Part shown: positions 62,763 through 64,000 of the stretch, piece by piece
Position numbering within the stretch: position 1 is the stretch's first letter
Layout: every line of letters begins with the position of its first letter
Assembly: GCA_947632435.1 (NCBI GenBank)
Contig: CANRPC010000002.1
Coordinates: 1-64,000 of the forward strand
Length of the DNA stretch: 64,000 nucleotides
Direction of reading: 5' to 3'
From: an uncultured Bacilli bacterium
GTDB taxonomy: Bacteria > Bacillota_I > Bacilli_A > RFN20 > CAG-449
Made by a program: the position numbers and the translations under genes
Notes under the pieces: generated by a model
What the model was told of the DNA's origin: nothing
Seen by the model: only the letters and a program-made list of their open reading frames with translations
Databases searched by the model: none

Positions 62763-63999
62763 TTATTTGAATTGTTTTGTTAAATTTTTAACCCATTTTT
62801 TGGAAATTACAATATAACCACCTAAAAATAATTTAATTATATCTAATGAATAAATTAAGCAAACAAAGGGAACTAAAGATAAATTAGAAAATTTTAAAAG
62901 TAAAAAGCAAACAGGAACTTGAATTACAAATGCATAAAGTGAATCAAAAGCTAGAACAATTTCTGTTCTTCCTCCAGACCGCATTAAAAAAAACAAAGCA
63001 TTATTAATTGCACATAACACAATATAAATTGCATTAAATTTAATTAAAATTAAGGCAATATTTTTAGCTTCAATGCCAATCCCTTTATAAAAAGAAACGA
63101 TTAAAGGAGAAATTGAAAATAAAATAATGCCTAAAATTAAAGAAACAAAAAATGTAAATAGTAAAGAATAATATCCTTGTTTTTGACCTAAATTATATTT
63201 TTCTCCACCTATACTTTCACCTACAATGATGGATATACCATTGCCTAATCCTAAACATACAACAAAAAGTAAATTATAAATTGTCGAAGAAATTGGTAAA
63301 ACTATGGTTGCAATTTCATCAACTTCGGAAAAAAAGTAAATCAATAAAGTTTGGCCTATTGACCAAAGTGTTTCGTTTATTAAAAGGGGAAGTGATTTTT
63401 TTAAAAAAGTAAAAAACATTTTCCTTTCAATTTTCAAATTATTTTTTAATCGATAAGTAAATTCATATTTTTTCCAAATTGTTAAAATAATTAATGCTAA
63501 TATTTCAAAAATTCTTTCTACTAAAGTACCAATTGCCGCGCCTTTTGCGCCTAAAGCAGGAAAAGAAAATTTACCATATATAAGAAGATAATTAATTAAA
63601 GTGTTAAATAATATTCCAATGAATGTTATAACTGTTGGAGGAATTAAATGATCTAGTTCCCGCATGCTTGTTGATAAGGAATTTGTCAAAGCATAAGGAA
63701 TAAAACTAACAGAAACTATAAAAATATAATCGCAAGCAATTTTTATAACTTCTTTATCTTTGCTAAAGCATGAAACTAGTTGTTTATTAAAAATCAATAC
63801 AATTAATGTTGCTAAAATGGCAATAAAAGTGCTGAAATATGACTTAAAAACAAATGATTTAGTTAAATTATTTTTATTTTCACCACCTTTAAATTGACAC
63901 AAAAAAACACTGCCTCCTTCAACCGCGCCAAAAATCATTAAATTGATAACAAATACAATTTGAGTAGCAATATAAACACCCGAAATTGATTTTTCGTCT
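62763..63999 (-). CDS. MATE-family efflux transporter, 5' end beyond window
   Basis: ~12 TM-type sequence; reading frame stays open from the listed Met (63938) to the window edge (DEKSISGVYIATQIVFVINLMIFGAVEGG), so the N-terminus is truncated. Confidence 0.85.
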   Translation of the reverse strand, partial: DEKSISGVYIATQIVFVINLMIFGAVEGGSVFLCQFKGGENKNNLTKSFVFKSYFSTFIAILATLIVLIFNKQLVSCFSKDKEVIKIACDYIFIVSVSFIPYALTNSLSTSMRELDHLIPPTVITFIGILFNTLINYLLIYGKFSFPALGAKGAAIGTLVERIFEILALIILTIWKKYEFTYRLKNNLKIERKMFFTFLKKSLPLLINETLWSIGQTLLIYFFSEVDEIATIVLPISSTIYNLLFVVCLGLGNGISIIVGESIGGEKYNLGQKQGYYSLLFTFFVSLILGIILFSISPLIVSFYKGIGIEAKNIALILIKFNAIYIVLCAINNALFFLMRSGGRTEIVLAFDSLYAFVIQVPVCFLLLKFSNLSLVPFVCLIYSLDIIKLFLGGYIVISKKWVKNLTKQFK

Positions 64000-64000
64000 A

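Noticed and set aside
1-64000. CRISPR arrays, tRNA and rRNA genes
   Set aside because: No regularly spaced repeats and no recognisable tRNA/rRNA sequence seen by eye; tRNAscan-SE/Infernal would be needed for certainty

Overview
Low-GC, gene-dense bacterial DNA, probably from a gut-type Bacillota/Mollicutes-like organism (Erysipelotrichia/RF39-type; this is inference from gene content and composition). The genetic code appears standard: TGA ends several overlapping gene pairs such as feoA/feoB. The window has four parts. (1) 1-9.7 kb is a decayed accessory region: an inverted-repeat pair, a DUF1016/YhcG pseudogene, two intact and one frameshifted DUF4143-type AAA ATPase genes, a TetR/esterase module, and an orphan pair of divergent proteins that look paralogous. 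(2) 9.8-40.9 kb is mostly housekeeping: D-2-hydroxyacid dehydrogenase, ABC transporters, truA, ecfA1A2T, a complete S10-spc-alpha ribosomal cluster lacking rpmD, and a feoAAB locus. (3) 40.9-51.9 kb is an atypical six-gene operon: WXG100-like small helical proteins, an FtsK/SpoIIIE ATPase with a coiled-coil N-terminus, and a large repeat-containing coiled-coil/polytopic membrane protein. It is divergent from a LytS-like kinase and a response regulator with a SARP/OmpR-like output domain. This is the best candidate for an undescribed (type VII-like) secretion system. (4) 51.9-64 kb holds cardiolipin synthase, an M60-like metallopeptidase lipoprotein, a BceRS-BceAB-like module whose permease is split by a one-base frameshift and which has two perfect matches to the BceR operator pattern, and a truncated MATE transporter. 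No tRNA, rRNA or CRISPR array was recognised.
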